From Helichrysum umbraculigerum (lineage: Eukaryota; Streptophyta; Magnoliopsida; Asterales; Asteraceae): 64,000 bases of DNA. The notes beneath the pieces were generated by a model. The model was not told where the DNA came from and did not search any database. It worked only from the letters and a program-made list of their open reading frames with translations. A program made the translations under genes and the position numbers. How positions within the stretch are numbered: the first letter of the stretch is position 1; each line of letters starts with the position of its first letter. Of the stretch, positions 11,922-22,933 are shown one piece after another. The stretch is taken from contig CATIUR010000004.1 in assembly GCA_949592205.1 (NCBI GenBank), positions 5,769,001 through 5,833,000 of the forward strand, written 5' to 3'.

Positions 11922-14900
11922 GTATCCCTCAGTTGAGAGAATTTCGTCCCGAAATTCAATCGGAGCTATACTGTCAACATGGTCACTGAAAAATTAAGCT
12001 TTGTACACTCTTTTCGTTTCGAAGTAAATTCAAATCCTCGCTAAGCGTTCGATCAAGCAATGACAATTTAAAACTTTCTGTGCTTCAACATTTTGACCTC
12101 TCAATCCATGGTTTCTACCGGTTTCTCTACCCAATGTTATCTGTGATTTCCTGTAAATTTCTTCTAGAAAAACGTGTAAGACCTTATCAGTCAACACTTT
12201 CTTAGATTTGAAACATGAAATACTTCATGAACAACACTTCACTCTTATGACAACTTTCAATTGATATGTTGTTGATCCCATAGATTCAACAATTTTGAAC
12301 GGCCCAACAAACACACATGCAAATATTTTCGATTTCCCAAAATGTACGATACCTTCCCGTGGTAACACCTTAAACCGTATATAATTCCCAACATAAAACT
12401 CTTAACTGCTGTCAATGTTTGCTTGCGTAACTCACTCGCCTAACTGGTACTGTTTTCGGTCTCTCCTTGATCCGAACGGTCTTGTCAATAGCATCATGGA
12501 CTATTTCAATCCAATCAACTAACTTTAATCCAAGTTCAGCCCACACCATGATGAACTACTCCTACCCTTCTGAAGTACTTCAAATAGCGCACATTGAATT
12601 ACTAGAATGATAAATGTGTTGTATGAGAATTCAACTAGAGGTAAATGAGTAACACAACTTCTACCAAAATCGATAACACAAGTTAAGTACATTCTTCAAT
12701 GTTTGACTGATTTTCTCACTCCGCTTATTAGTTCGAGAATGATAAACCGCCCTCACATCAAAATGCGTTCCCAAAGCCTTTGTAACGTTTGCCAAAGTTG
12801 TGAAGAAAATAACCATCAGAATCATATGTAATTGATACAGACACTCTATGCCTTGCTACTACCTTGCTAATGTATTACCTTGCCGATTTCTCCATTTTGT
12901 AGTTCTCGTGAATAGCTAAGAAATGAGCAGACTTAGTCATTCTATCCATAAATACCCAAATTGAATCGCGCCCACTACTTATTTCAGGAAATCTCGTAAT
13001 GAAATTAGTAATTATGCTTCCCCTTTTCCCCTTCGGAAATCTCCGGTTGCTGTAATAGATGTGAGAGTCTCTGGTATACAGCCTTGAACTTCAAACAGAT
13101 CATGCATTGACAAATGGAGAATGTATTAAATGATGTCCTTCTTCATTCCCAGACACCAATACAAATCAATGATATCATACTACTTCTTAACAACTCCCTT
13201 TGTATGGAATCTTTTGACTTACGTACTCTGTCCATTAATAGTGTCCATAGACCACCTAGAAAAGGAATCCCTAATCTTCTCACAATATGTAACAGCATAC
13301 CCACTTCGTGTTTCAACTGCTTGTCTAACCCGTGCAACTTTTCGTTTTGTATAAGAGTATCCCTTAACGCTTCATCATGTACTTTGAACATCTTATACTT
13401 AATGCCAGAGTGTATCGTCTTACTTGATTTGCACTCACCTTGGCATGCTCTTTCTTCCTACTCAAAACATCTGCAACAACATCCGTCTTCCCCGGATAGT
13501 ATCAAATTTCACAATGGTAACACTAAATAATTCGAGCTTCCTCATTTGTATCGTGTTCAACTTCTTTTGAACATAGATGTGTTAAAAATCTCCTATGATT
13601 GGTATGAATAATGTTCTTCATTTCATACAAGTAGTGTCTTCAACACATATGTACGAACACCATTGCTCTGAGTTTCAAGTTCGTGGGTAATACAGTAATG
13701 CTTATGTATCTTGAGTTGTCGAGAGACGAATACGATTACATTTCCCATTTAATTAACACACAACTCAGACCTCGGTCTGATGCATCACAATACACAACGA
13801 AATCCTCCGATCCGTCGGGAAGAGTCCGAATTGATGCCTTACACAAGACATCCCTTCAATGTTTGAAAAGATTTTTCTCAGTTTCTACCCCAAACAAACT
13901 TCTTATATATATGTGAGTAGTAGAGCGATCGTTGGAAAACTCTCGATAAAATGCCGATAGTAACCTGTGAATCCCAAAGGCTTTACGAACCTTCACGATA
14001 GCTGTGGGACCTTCCATCCCTTTATAGCTTCTATTTTGCTAAAATTCACCAGAATAACTTCCTTGTTCACAACATGCCCAAGTAAAACAAACTTCTTGTA
14101 GTCAAATTTCGAACTCTGAAAATATTGCATAGGACTTTTCTTTCAAAAGAAACTCCAGGATTAGTCTTGAAGGAACTTCATGATCCTTCTTAGTTTTAGA
14201 ATAAATTAGAACGTCGCAAATGAAAAAGTACGATAAATTCATCGAGATGCGGCTTATATACGCGCTCGTTAAATATTGGAATGCTATAGTCGCATTAGTA
14301 ATATAGAGAGACATAACGAGAAATTTGAAATGTTCGTAACGAGTACTAAATGCAGTCTTTGGTATATCTTATTCATGTACCATCAATTGATGGTAACCAA
14401 AACAAAGATTGATTTTTGAAAACCACTGAACACCTTAAATTTGATCAAACAATCATCCATCCTTGGAAGAGGATGTCGATTCTTGACCATAAATTTGTTA
14501 GGCTCACGATAACCAATGCACAAATGAAAAAAACCATCTTTCTCTTTGACAAATAAGACAGGTGCTCCAAAAAGAAAAAGAATAGGGCGAATAAAACCCT
14601 TGTTTTGGAGCATCTTTAAAGTGAATTAAATAACTCTTGTATCCAAATAATGTTAAGAGATTTGGAGTTTTTGCAACTGGGGTTGCTCCAAGAACAAGAT
14701 CAATACTAAACTTTTACGAGTACAGAGAGATATAGTCCTTCTAAGTCTTCCTTAAGACCTCGAAGAAATCGTTGATAATAGAATGTTTTGAAATTTTAAC
14801 TTATTAGCCTTTACGCTCTTGAGTTGTTTCTTTTCGTCTTTGAAGTGTTCTATGAAGATCACAGGTATTACACCACCATTTAAGTGGTATACGAAATACT

Positions 14901-15547
14901 TTCTCAAACATACAATTTCTACCTAAATTTCGTCAACTAATCCGTTCCCTCAACCACACCAAAACTTTTGAGTCCGAAGGGCAACAAGTCAATGCTAATA
15001 GAGAAATCTTCTAGCACTAGAGTATACCCTTATGTAACGTCTTTTAGTCTCTATGTGCTCCCATTAATAAAATTGTTTCAAAGTCTCTCACTCAAGACAA
15101 GCCATCGAGTTTCCTACTATGTTGATTGGTGCGACTTGACGAGCTGTCATCCGACATTCAATTGTAAAGCGACCTCTTAAGTTGCAGTTCGAATAAACAA
15201 AACATGATGCAGATGTGTGATGATAGTAGTTACATCTTACTCTCAGAAGATGAGAACCAATGTAACCCTCTCTTCATGCATTTGTATTTACGAATTTCTT
15301 GAGTACTCTCTCGTTCTAGGTACTGTTTCTACATTCCCAGCCTTAATGGTTTCACCGATTAACAATCCACCCATCAGTATTGCGCCTTGGATGGTAGAAG
15401 ACTCAGTCACTTCTACCGTCCTGCTAGTTTCCAGAACAAAAATTGTTGATGTACTTCTCAATTCTCCTAGCTTCGAGTGCTACGAGATAAGGTCAAATTC
15501 TTGCCAACTCATAAAGTTGTCCGATATATGTTGCATGGTTAACCCCC
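11922..15547 (-). pseudogene. Element B gag-pol remnant, heavily decayed
   Basis: Minus-strand fragments are recognisable as Ty3/gypsy pol. An RT N-terminal piece at 14383-14613 has GFIRP, GAPVLFVKEKDG and CIGYREP where CIDYREL is expected. A palm piece at 14102-14314 reads FFICDVLIYSK, so the first catalytic Asp is Cys. RNase H-like and integrase-like scraps follow toward 12000. Frames change repeatedly and stops are frequent. The gag and protease part (about 14650-15547) is barely recognisable. Element F is inserted at 15548. Confidence 0.8.
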
Positions 15548-15800
15548 TGATAAACGCTCAAAAGTACTATATTTTAGTAGTATTTTACCCCTAATCTTGA
15601 ATGTTTTTATTGCATTTTGTTTAGAATAGATATTGATTTCGTTCATATTTGCAATTAGATGTGGAAATGGAGCGTTTATGGAAAAGGAACGGAAAACAGT
15701 CAATAATCGAGCTAAATGATGCATATTTGAAGAATAATGAGAGCCGAAGTCGAAGAAAAGAATGAAATAAGAAAAGTTAAGAAATCGGCTGGAAAAAGCA

Positions 15801-15941
15801 TCCATACGCCGTATGGAATCCATACGCCGTATGGAATCCATACGCCGTATGGATTGCAGCAGTGGAGGCCCAGGTTAAGCGAGTCTGGGCTGGGCTTGAA
15901 ATCAATCCATACGCCGTATGGAAATCCATACGCCGTATGGA
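15801..15941. promoter_or_regulatory. Five 17-bp palindromes upstream of the F TATA box
   Basis: TCCATACGCCGTATGGA is a perfect inverted repeat (8-bp arms around one C). Copies start at 15801, 15819, 15837, 15906 and 15925. The first three are head-to-tail at an 18-bp period and the last two at 19 bp. The last ends 16 bp before the TATA box. Position and symmetry suggest a dimeric binding site in the LTR promoter; an RNA role is less likely since the array lies upstream of the presumed start. Confidence 0.85.
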
Positions 15942-15957
15942 TCAAAAATCACAGAAG

Positions 15958-15965
15958 TATAAAAA
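15958..15965 (+). promoter_or_regulatory. TATA box of element F LTR
   Basis: TATAAAAA directly downstream of the palindrome array; the same arrangement is present in the 3' LTR near 23290. Confidence 0.7.
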
Positions 15966-17130
15966 CGCGTAAAAACCTTAGTTCGACAGTTTTAAAAGGT
16001 TTTTCGTTTTCTTTCGGTTTCAGACGTATTTTAGGGTTTTAATTTCGTATTTTAGGGTTAGTTTGGAGGTACGGAAGCTAAGGAACGAGGATAATTCGCT
16101 CTAATCTTTCGTAGTTCATCGTTAATCGATTCGGTATATTTCGTTTCTTTATTTTCATTGAAGAATTTGATATAATGAATTTGAATATTTCTGTTTTGAT
16201 GATGAATTGAATATCCAAAGTGATTGTGTAGTTTATTTAACTTAGATTATGATTATGGAACGATTGTTATTGCGTATTGAATAAGTTATTTGATTGAAAA
16301 CGGTTATATTGCTCGTGGACACTTGTTTATTGGTAACTAGTTATTATTGTTACTTCACGTGGTTAATAATGTCGTTGAGATTGAGTTCCTTTAATGTTAT
16401 TAACTATTGATGGTCATAACTTTAGGGTTTTGATTTATCACTAAACACGTTGAGTCTGATAGGTCGAGTATACAATAATAATTTTCTTTAAAATGAGCAA
16501 GACAATAAGTTAATTATTGGTATTGTTGAGTCATACCAATAGAGTTAATTATAAGGCGTTGTGAATGTTTAATGCATAATTTAGGGAAAGGCACACAATT
16601 GACTGATCATCTTGTGACATTGGAACCAGTGTTTCATGTTGGACCCTAGATTATAGGAATTAGTTGGACCCGAAACGTTGGCTAGTTCATATTCGACTTA
16701 GTATTCATTGAAGAATTTGGTATTAAGTTGATCTAAAAGAATCACAATTAGATAATCAATACGTAATCAATCGGGAAATATGAATCTAAGTGACATTAAC
16801 TATACAATTACTTGTTCCTTCCAATTAGGATTTATTATTATATTTATTGGTAATTTTAAATTAAGTTTTATTAAAGTTTGTTTATTTTAATCAATTGTTT
16901 TCTAAAATGTTCACACGGAACTAAAACGCACCCCATATTTACTGTTTTCTAGTTAATTGTTAATTTTCTATTATTAAATATTCCACCTTTTCCCTGTGTT
17001 CGAACTTGACTTACCAATCTATATTTACAAATGATCGGGTATTCTTGCCTGGTTGCTTGAAAGTATTATTTAGGTATTTCTATTTATAAATTGTAAAACA
17101 AGACGCGCTTTAACAAGCGACACCAAGTTT

Positions 17131-17149
17131 TTGGCGCCGCTGCCGGGGA
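17131..17149 (+). promoter_or_regulatory. Element F primer-binding site (tRNA-Asp, Athila type)
   Basis: TTGGCGCCGCTGCCGGGGA starts five bases after the LTR. This is the diagnostic primer site of plant Athila-type elements, complementary to the 3' end of tRNA-Asp. Confidence 0.9.
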
Positions 17150-17486
17150 AAGCGGTTGTGTTTATTTGAATAGAAATTAATAATTTTTAATTCTTTCTTT
17201 TTAACAGTTACTTTTGTTAATTAATTTCAGTAAAGTTGTTTTAATAAGTTAATTAAGTTTGTAATTTGTTTTCATTAATTCACTGGTTGAAACTAATTAT
17301 CTTTTAATTGGTTAAACTTTTGGGGTTTTAGTTTCAACCGGCGGATGGAAATCCGTCCTCCGGTTGGAGTTACATTTATTTAAAATTGTACATGTTATTT
17401 AATTTTTGTTTATTTTATGTGAACTAACTTGTTTTTCGTTAGTGGTGTTTTGTATTTTCAGATTTTTTTTTAATTAGGTTTGTCCA

Positions 17487-18698
17487 ATGGCGAGGAGTTT
17501 TGAAAGTGATGCAAACAATTACAATTTGGTTGGTATTTATGATTCTGAGAGTTTGGTGTCAAGGGTAGAAAGTGAAATTCCATCATTCACTCATTTAGGC
17601 CGCAAGGTTGTGCCTATCACATCCTCATGTAAAGAATTATTGGGTGCGATTGCGAATGTGAGATGGGACATTCCTTTTACAGCTGAACTAATCAGGATAT
17701 CCCATGTTTATTTCTCAGATTATCAACTGGCATTAGTACAGAACTTACTAGATAGTGCAGAAGTGGTAAGACAATTTGGGGATTCTCAGCAGTTTCTGGA
17801 TGATCTTTTTGATTTTGAGGAATCTATAACTTTAAGGATTGAGGATGAGAAAGTATTCTTTGCAAATCAAAAGAGGCGATATGTTGAGATTTATGAAATT
17901 TTAAGACAACATTCGTTTCCTTATTCGGCTAAGCAGGCCGCATGTCTTAGCCGTATAGTTAATGCTTGTTATGAGTTAACAGGTCATCTAACTTCCGAAG
18001 CTGATAAGGGATTTTTAGCTGGTTTAAAGGATCTGGTTCAATTGTTAAAGATAGATGATCATCTCAAGGATGAGACACCTCATTGTTTTGTAGTGAGTAA
18101 CACTATTCACTATCACATGAATAGAATGGTTGAACAGTTAGATCGTCTTGCTAAGGAAGAGGAAGGAAGACCACGCCCGGATTTTATTCACCCAACTGGT
18201 GAAATTGATTTAGCAACATATCTAGTGGCGAATATGAGAGAGTTAGTGGATGAGACTAAGATTCTGTACCCAAATGAACATTTCCACTATGGAATGGTGG
18301 AAATCTACATGAGATTTGTTGAGATATTCAGGAGTTCAGGTTTGTGTTTTAACAAACTTCAAGAGCAAGTTTTGAGGGAAATTGAAGGCTTAATCAGAAG
18401 TTTGAAGGAAACTCCATTGATGAGCAAGCATCATCAGATTGGAGAATCATGTTTAGAATTTATTGGTGAGCTTGAGGATGACAGTCCAGAGCGAGAGGTT
18501 AAGTTAGTTGGTAATGATGAAGTGTGGGATGAAGAAGGAGAAGTAACTAAGTCAGTATTGAAGATCAGCTGGGATTTAATTTATCTGCTTCCTGTGGTTA
18601 ACGAGCATTTGGCAACTTTTCCAACTTTTGGTCATGGGATCATTAATATCCTTCCCATTGTCACTGAGCATTTCCTTGCTATCTATCCGAATCAGTGA
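17487..18698 (+). CDS. Element F ORF1, unidentified 403-aa protein
   Basis: An intact 403-codon ORF in the place where gag would be. I do not recognise it: there is no zinc knuckle, no capsid major-homology motif and no protease. It is acidic and rich in predicted helix, with an almost unbroken helical feel from residue 50 to 330 and a negatively charged stretch near residues 330-350 (ELEDDSPERE). The C terminus contains a hydrophobic duplicated motif (NILPIVTEHFLAIYP echoing YLLPVVNEHLATFP). The ATG follows a pyrimidine-rich stretch with AG dinucleotides, so splicing upstream is possible. An open frame this long in a recent element suggests it was kept by selection. Confidence 0.75.
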   Translation: MARSFESDANNYNLVGIYDSESLVSRVESEIPSFTHLGRKVVPITSSCKELLGAIANVRWDIPFTAELIRISHVYFSDYQLALVQNLLDSAEVVRQFGDSQQFLDDLFDFEESITLRIEDEKVFFANQKRRYVEIYEILRQHSFPYSAKQAACLSRIVNACYELTGHLTSEADKGFLAGLKDLVQLLKIDDHLKDETPHCFVVSNTIHYHMNRMVEQLDRLAKEEEGRPRPDFIHPTGEIDLATYLVANMRELVDETKILYPNEHFHYGMVEIYMRFVEIFRSSGLCFNKLQEQVLREIEGLIRSLKETPLMSKHHQIGESCLEFIGELEDDSPEREVKLVGNDEVWDEEGEVTKSVLKISWDLIYLLPVVNEHLATFPTFGHGIINILPIVTEHFLAIYPNQ

Positions 18699-20014
18699 TT
18701 CTATTCCTTTTATATTCCTTATGCTATTGGATTATTTTTAACATTTTGGTTTGTTTTGGATTATGTTAGACTTTTGTTTGTTTGGATTTTTGTTTTTTAA
18801 TGTGTGGTTTGAATATTAGTATTAATTTGAATATTTTTCTTTTCTAAGTTTGTTAATTTTTCTTATTTATTTTATAGTGTGGAATTGTGAAGATTTTGAA
18901 GTCGTGATTATCATCCAGGTTTGAAATTTAATTATATAAAGTTAGTGGTGAATTTGGGTTAAAATTTGGGTTGAAAATCGTTTATTGAAAAATTCAGATT
19001 TTTCAATCCATACGCCGTATGGAATCCATACGCCGTATGGATTGATTGGGCCGCTGGACTGGGCCGTTGACTGGGTTTAATGAGTTGACTTGGGCCTATT
19101 TAATCCATACGCCGTATGAAATCCATACGCCGTATGGATCAAAAATGCAGAAAACCGCCAGCAGCCTCCTTCTTTCTCATTTTTCATCCAAAACCCTTTT
19201 TCTAAAAAAACCACCTACGGTTTTCACTTCCACAACCCCCAAACGGAAATTACGGCAACGCATTCATCGCCATTTTTGCATATTCGTGTTACACGCACGT
19301 TCCTCTTCAAGGTATAACTTCCCGTTTTCATTTTCGTTGTTTAATTCGCTCGTTTGGAAGTTAGGGTTTATGATAGAATTTTGGGTATTTTGGATACGCG
19401 TATGATTATTGGCATGTTTTGATTGAGTTATGTTCTAATTGCTATATGCATTGCAATGTCATATTCGTTTTTCAATTGTATTGCATATTCGAGATTATTT
19501 GGATTATTCGTTAGTGAGGAGTAATTGAGAATATGAGTTGTGCTCAATTATGCTATATTTTAATTCAGTGCTTATTAATTTTCTGACCACATGATGATTA
19601 ATGCAAATATTTGTTTGGTACACACGTGTTTGTGATTACGGTCATGTGATAAATTGTTATATTGATTAATTGTGTTACAATAATTCATTTTGAGTTTGTA
19701 TGAATGTTTGCTAGTTGCTAATACTCGAGTTTAGTGATTGTGCAATTTCGTATATTCATAATGGTACCAAGTTATTATAATACATTTGATTATGCAATTG
19801 TCAGGAATATTTATTTAAGTATATACATGTATGCATATTGAGTAGTTTTGTTTAAATTGCAATTCAGATTAATGAAATTGATTGTTGCGGTAGTTTTAGG
19901 CTAAACCTTTATGGTGGATTATTCAATTTTAAGCCGAAATGCTGCCGAAAATTTTAGTAATCTTTTTAACTGCTTATTTAGTATTATTAACAATTGTTTT
20001 GTTTAGCAGTTATC
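18699..20014. other. Element F inter-ORF spacer with a second palindrome cluster
   Basis: 1.3 kb without a long ORF. It carries four copies of the LTR palindrome (19007-19023, 19025-19041, 19104-19120 with one change, 19122-19138), in the same 2 + 2 arrangement around a GGGCC-rich spacer and followed by the same ATCAAAAAT as in the LTR. No TATA box follows. Downstream is an AT-rich stretch that ends in a pyrimidine-rich TTTGTTTAGCAG acceptor-like site just before ORF2. Confidence 0.8.
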
Positions 20015-21424
20015 ATGTCTAGCAGGAGAGCACGAGGAGGTGAGACTTTGGGAAACCCATTGATTAGATCACATAGATACCTCACATTTCATGGGTCATA
20101 TACTGAGACTGCTAGGATGCAGTTTGGAGATCGTCTGGCTTCCAATATTGGCCAGTCTATTGAGGTGTTTGATGCTGTTAACTGGAATGTTTTGGAGCAT
20201 GTGATTGCTAGAGAAGGGTTTACTAATGGTGCTGAAGCCATTAGGAATTTACTGGCTATTCCATACGTATTAGAGGATGGAAACATTGGATTTGTTTCCT
20301 ATGCTTGGTCCCGGTTATTCAGTATCAGGGAGGATATCTTCAGAGAGTTGGTTGTAGAGTTTTACAGCACTTTTAGGTTTGATGCCAGGTCGACTCAATG
20401 GGCTGAGAACTCCATTTTCTTCCAGCTAGGGGGACAACCTAGACAGATGACTTTGGTTCAGTTTGCTTTGGGACTGGGGCTTTATGAGCCCAATGAGCTG
20501 GATAATCCTCACTTTCTAGACCACATTTCTGCAGGTGCTGTGAAGAAGCTCACTGATTTGGAAGTTGAGCAGGAGTGGCAGTTTATTACCCAGGGTGCTT
20601 ATGGTAGTTCGACGCCTTCTTACACGCGTATTCGAGATCCTCGTCATCGACTCATTCACAGATTGTTGACTTACACCATTGTGGGTCGCAAGGAGGGGCC
20701 TGAGAAAGTTTCGAGGCCTGACTTGTTTTATTTGAGCTCGATTATCAGGAAGAGGTTAGTGAATGTACCTTGGAGGTTGGCTAAGTGGATGTCGAAGAGA
20801 GCTACTGGTACTAGAGATGGTAGTAGTTTGTGTGGAGGTCACTTTGTTACTCGATTGGCGAGATATCTTGGTTTGGCTACTCAGGATGAGATGGGCTCAT
20901 GCACGATTGTTCAGCCTAGTATGGGTTGGTTGACTGCACGCCGGTTGGAGGCGTTTGCTCTTATTGAGCCATGTACCACGTATGGAGGTCCTGCAGAGAT
21001 GTATTACTGGGTTCCGATTACTCCGGTGGGACAGACTTTGCAGTCGAGGCAGGCTAGAGCCAGAGGAGATACGAGTGGCAGTGATAGAGGTCGAGGTACG
21101 GCACGAGGCCGTAACAGAGGGTATGCTACAGAGTTTGATCAGTTGTCTCAGCAGATGCATCAGATGCAGTTACAGCAGACTCAGAGGTTTGATCAGATAG
21201 ATCTGATGCAGAGACAGCATTTCCATCAGACCAGTGCACACTTGGACTACCAGGATGGCTTGTTTGAGCAGTTGTTTGGTCAGTTTCCTTCTGGACCCTC
21301 ATATCAGCCATTCCAGTACCAGATGCCACCAGAGTTCATGCCACGACCACCACCACCATCGCAGTCAGAGTATGGAGCGCCTTCTCATCAGTACCGGTAT
21401 CGCCAGGATGACGACAGTGATTAG
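20015..21424 (+). CDS. Element F ORF2, Athila ORF1-like protein
   Basis: About 470 codons from MSSRRARGG. An upstream in-frame ATG at 19994 exists, but the pyrimidine tract plus TTTAGCAG just before the second ATG favours the latter. By eye it matches the element G protein: REDIFRELVVEFYSTFRFD against REPIYPEVVTEFLMTFELN, then LGLGLYEPNEL, RHRLIHRLLTYTIVGRKEG and GGHFVTRLARYLGL. The C terminus is RG-rich (SDRGRGTARGRNRG), then Gln/Met-rich and Pro-rich. Similar proteins are encoded by Athila elements outside gag-pol. Function unknown; the RG stretch suggests nucleic-acid binding. Confidence 0.78.
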   Translation: MSSRRARGGETLGNPLIRSHRYLTFHGSYTETARMQFGDRLASNIGQSIEVFDAVNWNVLEHVIAREGFTNGAEAIRNLLAIPYVLEDGNIGFVSYAWSRLFSIREDIFRELVVEFYSTFRFDARSTQWAENSIFFQLGGQPRQMTLVQFALGLGLYEPNELDNPHFLDHISAGAVKKLTDLEVEQEWQFITQGAYGSSTPSYTRIRDPRHRLIHRLLTYTIVGRKEGPEKVSRPDLFYLSSIIRKRLVNVPWRLAKWMSKRATGTRDGSSLCGGHFVTRLARYLGLATQDEMGSCTIVQPSMGWLTARRLEAFALIEPCTTYGGPAEMYYWVPITPVGQTLQSRQARARGDTSGSDRGRGTARGRNRGYATEFDQLSQQMHQMQLQQTQRFDQIDLMQRQHFHQTSAHLDYQDGLFEQLFGQFPSGPSYQPFQYQMPPEFMPRPPPPSQSEYGAPSHQYRYRQDDDSD

Positions 21425-22933
21425 GATGATGTTCATCCTATTTGGTTTATGATTCCAGACACTATTATTATTATTGTTTTATTATTATTATTATTATGAC
21501 TGTTTTTATTTTGTAGGTTTTATTAATTATGTTGGATTGGTAGTTTTAGGTTTGGTTGTTTTTAATTCGGTTGTTTTTATTCGGTATTGTTTAATTATGT
21601 TTGTTGATTGTTCCCTCAGAATTGTGTTGTGAGTACGTGTCATGCTGGCAGTAAGTTCAGCGCAACGAATAATTGAATCGAGAGGATGTGGGAAATTCGT
21701 ATCATCCTTGTCATTAAACTGCACACTATTCCAGGGGAGTTTTTCTGTTCTAAGTTCTTTTCTCTTTTTCCCGTTTTCTTTTAAGAGTGTCATTATTTGT
21801 ACAATGAGGGCATTGTACATCTTTAAGTGGGGGATGGGAGAGAAAAGAAGTGAAATTTCCACATTATTATTCTGTTAATAAGTATATGATTTTGTAATTT
21901 GGTTAATAGTTATCTTATTAAAGGTGAGTAACTAGGAGGTTATGAGTTGCCCATTCTTCAACCAAATTTTTGCATTTAAATTTCTTGTTTTCTAGGGATA
22001 ATTATTTTGTAACTTTGTAGGTTAAATTTAAAATTTTCTACACTTTTAATTAAAAACTTAAGCTATTAAAGATATTATTTAGCTTCATTATATGATGTAT
22101 TGATAGGCGATTTATATGAGAATGTTGGAGCTGTTAAGAAATGATAATTAAGGAGTAAATATTTCTTTTAGATGAATTTTAGCTATGTATGACGTATGTC
22201 TTAATTTTCATATTAGTAATGTGTGATATGCCATATTTTTGGGAATTTAATTAATAATCATTTGGGGATATACTGGGTGTTGTTTCCTTTGTTGTACGAA
22301 AGTACAGACCTGGTCTCCGTCAGTATATTTAATGAAAAAGAGCAAAAGAGTTTAAAAACTCATAATTTTAAAATGTGGTCAAATTAAGTCGCTTTGTTGT
22401 ACTGAGGTACAGACCTGTCACCAATGGTTTGACTAAAAACATTATTGCTAAACCAAAATCAAGTTATGTTGCTTTGTTGTGTTGAGGCACAGACCTGTCA
22501 CCTCTGTCTTGATTTGAAAAATGATTGTTTTGATTAAATTTCAAGATATGTAATATTGGCATATTATGAGTATGAAAGTATATAGTTTTTGGGAGTCTAA
22601 GGAAATATTTACATAAATAATAATAAGTTGAGCTCGAATATTCAATTATAGATTGTTTAAGTGGATAACAATATCAGTAATCATTTTGAACTATTTGATG
22701 TTTTAGAATAATAACTCTATGTGTAGATCAGTTTTTGTAAATCTCAGAGTTTCTTAATAATTGTTTTTAGAATTAACAGAATTTTAAATTTAAACATTTG
22801 GGTTGAAGACGGGTGATGTTGTGTAATCCCTACTTTAGTTGTTTAGTTTAATGGAGATTACTGTTTTCCCAAGAAGTTGATTTTTGAATTGATAGTCTAC
22901 TTGAGGACAAGTAGGATTCAAGTGGGGGATGTT
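21425..22933 (+). other. Element F 3' untranslated region with three hairpins and PPT
   Basis: No ORF worth calling. Three related stem-loops lie at 22293-22306, 22398-22411 and 22478-22491, each followed by GACCTG. The region ends in AAGTGGGGGATGTT, the polypurine tract priming plus-strand synthesis at the LTR start (22934). Confidence 0.75.
22293..22491 (+). repeat. Three covarying hairpins in the F 3' region
   Basis: Copy 1 is TGTAC-GAAA-GTACA, copy 2 TGTAC-TGAG-GTACA, copy 3 TGTGT-TGAG-GCACA. All are preceded by CTTTGT (copy 1 CCTTTGT) and followed by GACCTG. Between copies 2 and 3 one pair changes A-T to G-C and the loop-closing pair changes C-G to T-G, so pairing is kept. The copies are 105 and 80 bp apart. 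Confidence 0.75.

Larger units (their letters stand above)
15548..17125 (+). repeat. Element F 5' LTR
   Basis: 1578 bp. It contains five copies of a 17-bp palindrome (15801-15941), then a TATA box (15958-15965), so transcription should start near 15990. It is 54 bp longer than the 3' LTR, essentially because it has three more palindrome units. Confidence 0.93.

Noticed and set aside
15801..15941. CRISPR-like array of regularly spaced palindromic repeats
   Set aside because: Spacers are 1-2 bp, the DNA is clearly plant nuclear, and the repeats sit in an LTR promoter.
15539..16042. Overlapping open frames with repeats PYGVWI / HTPYGI / RRMDSI
   Set aside because: They are translations of the 18-bp palindrome array in LTR F on three frames, not proteins.
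17487..18698. Calling element F ORF1 a Gag protein
   Set aside because: Position fits, but no zinc knuckle or capsid motif is visible.
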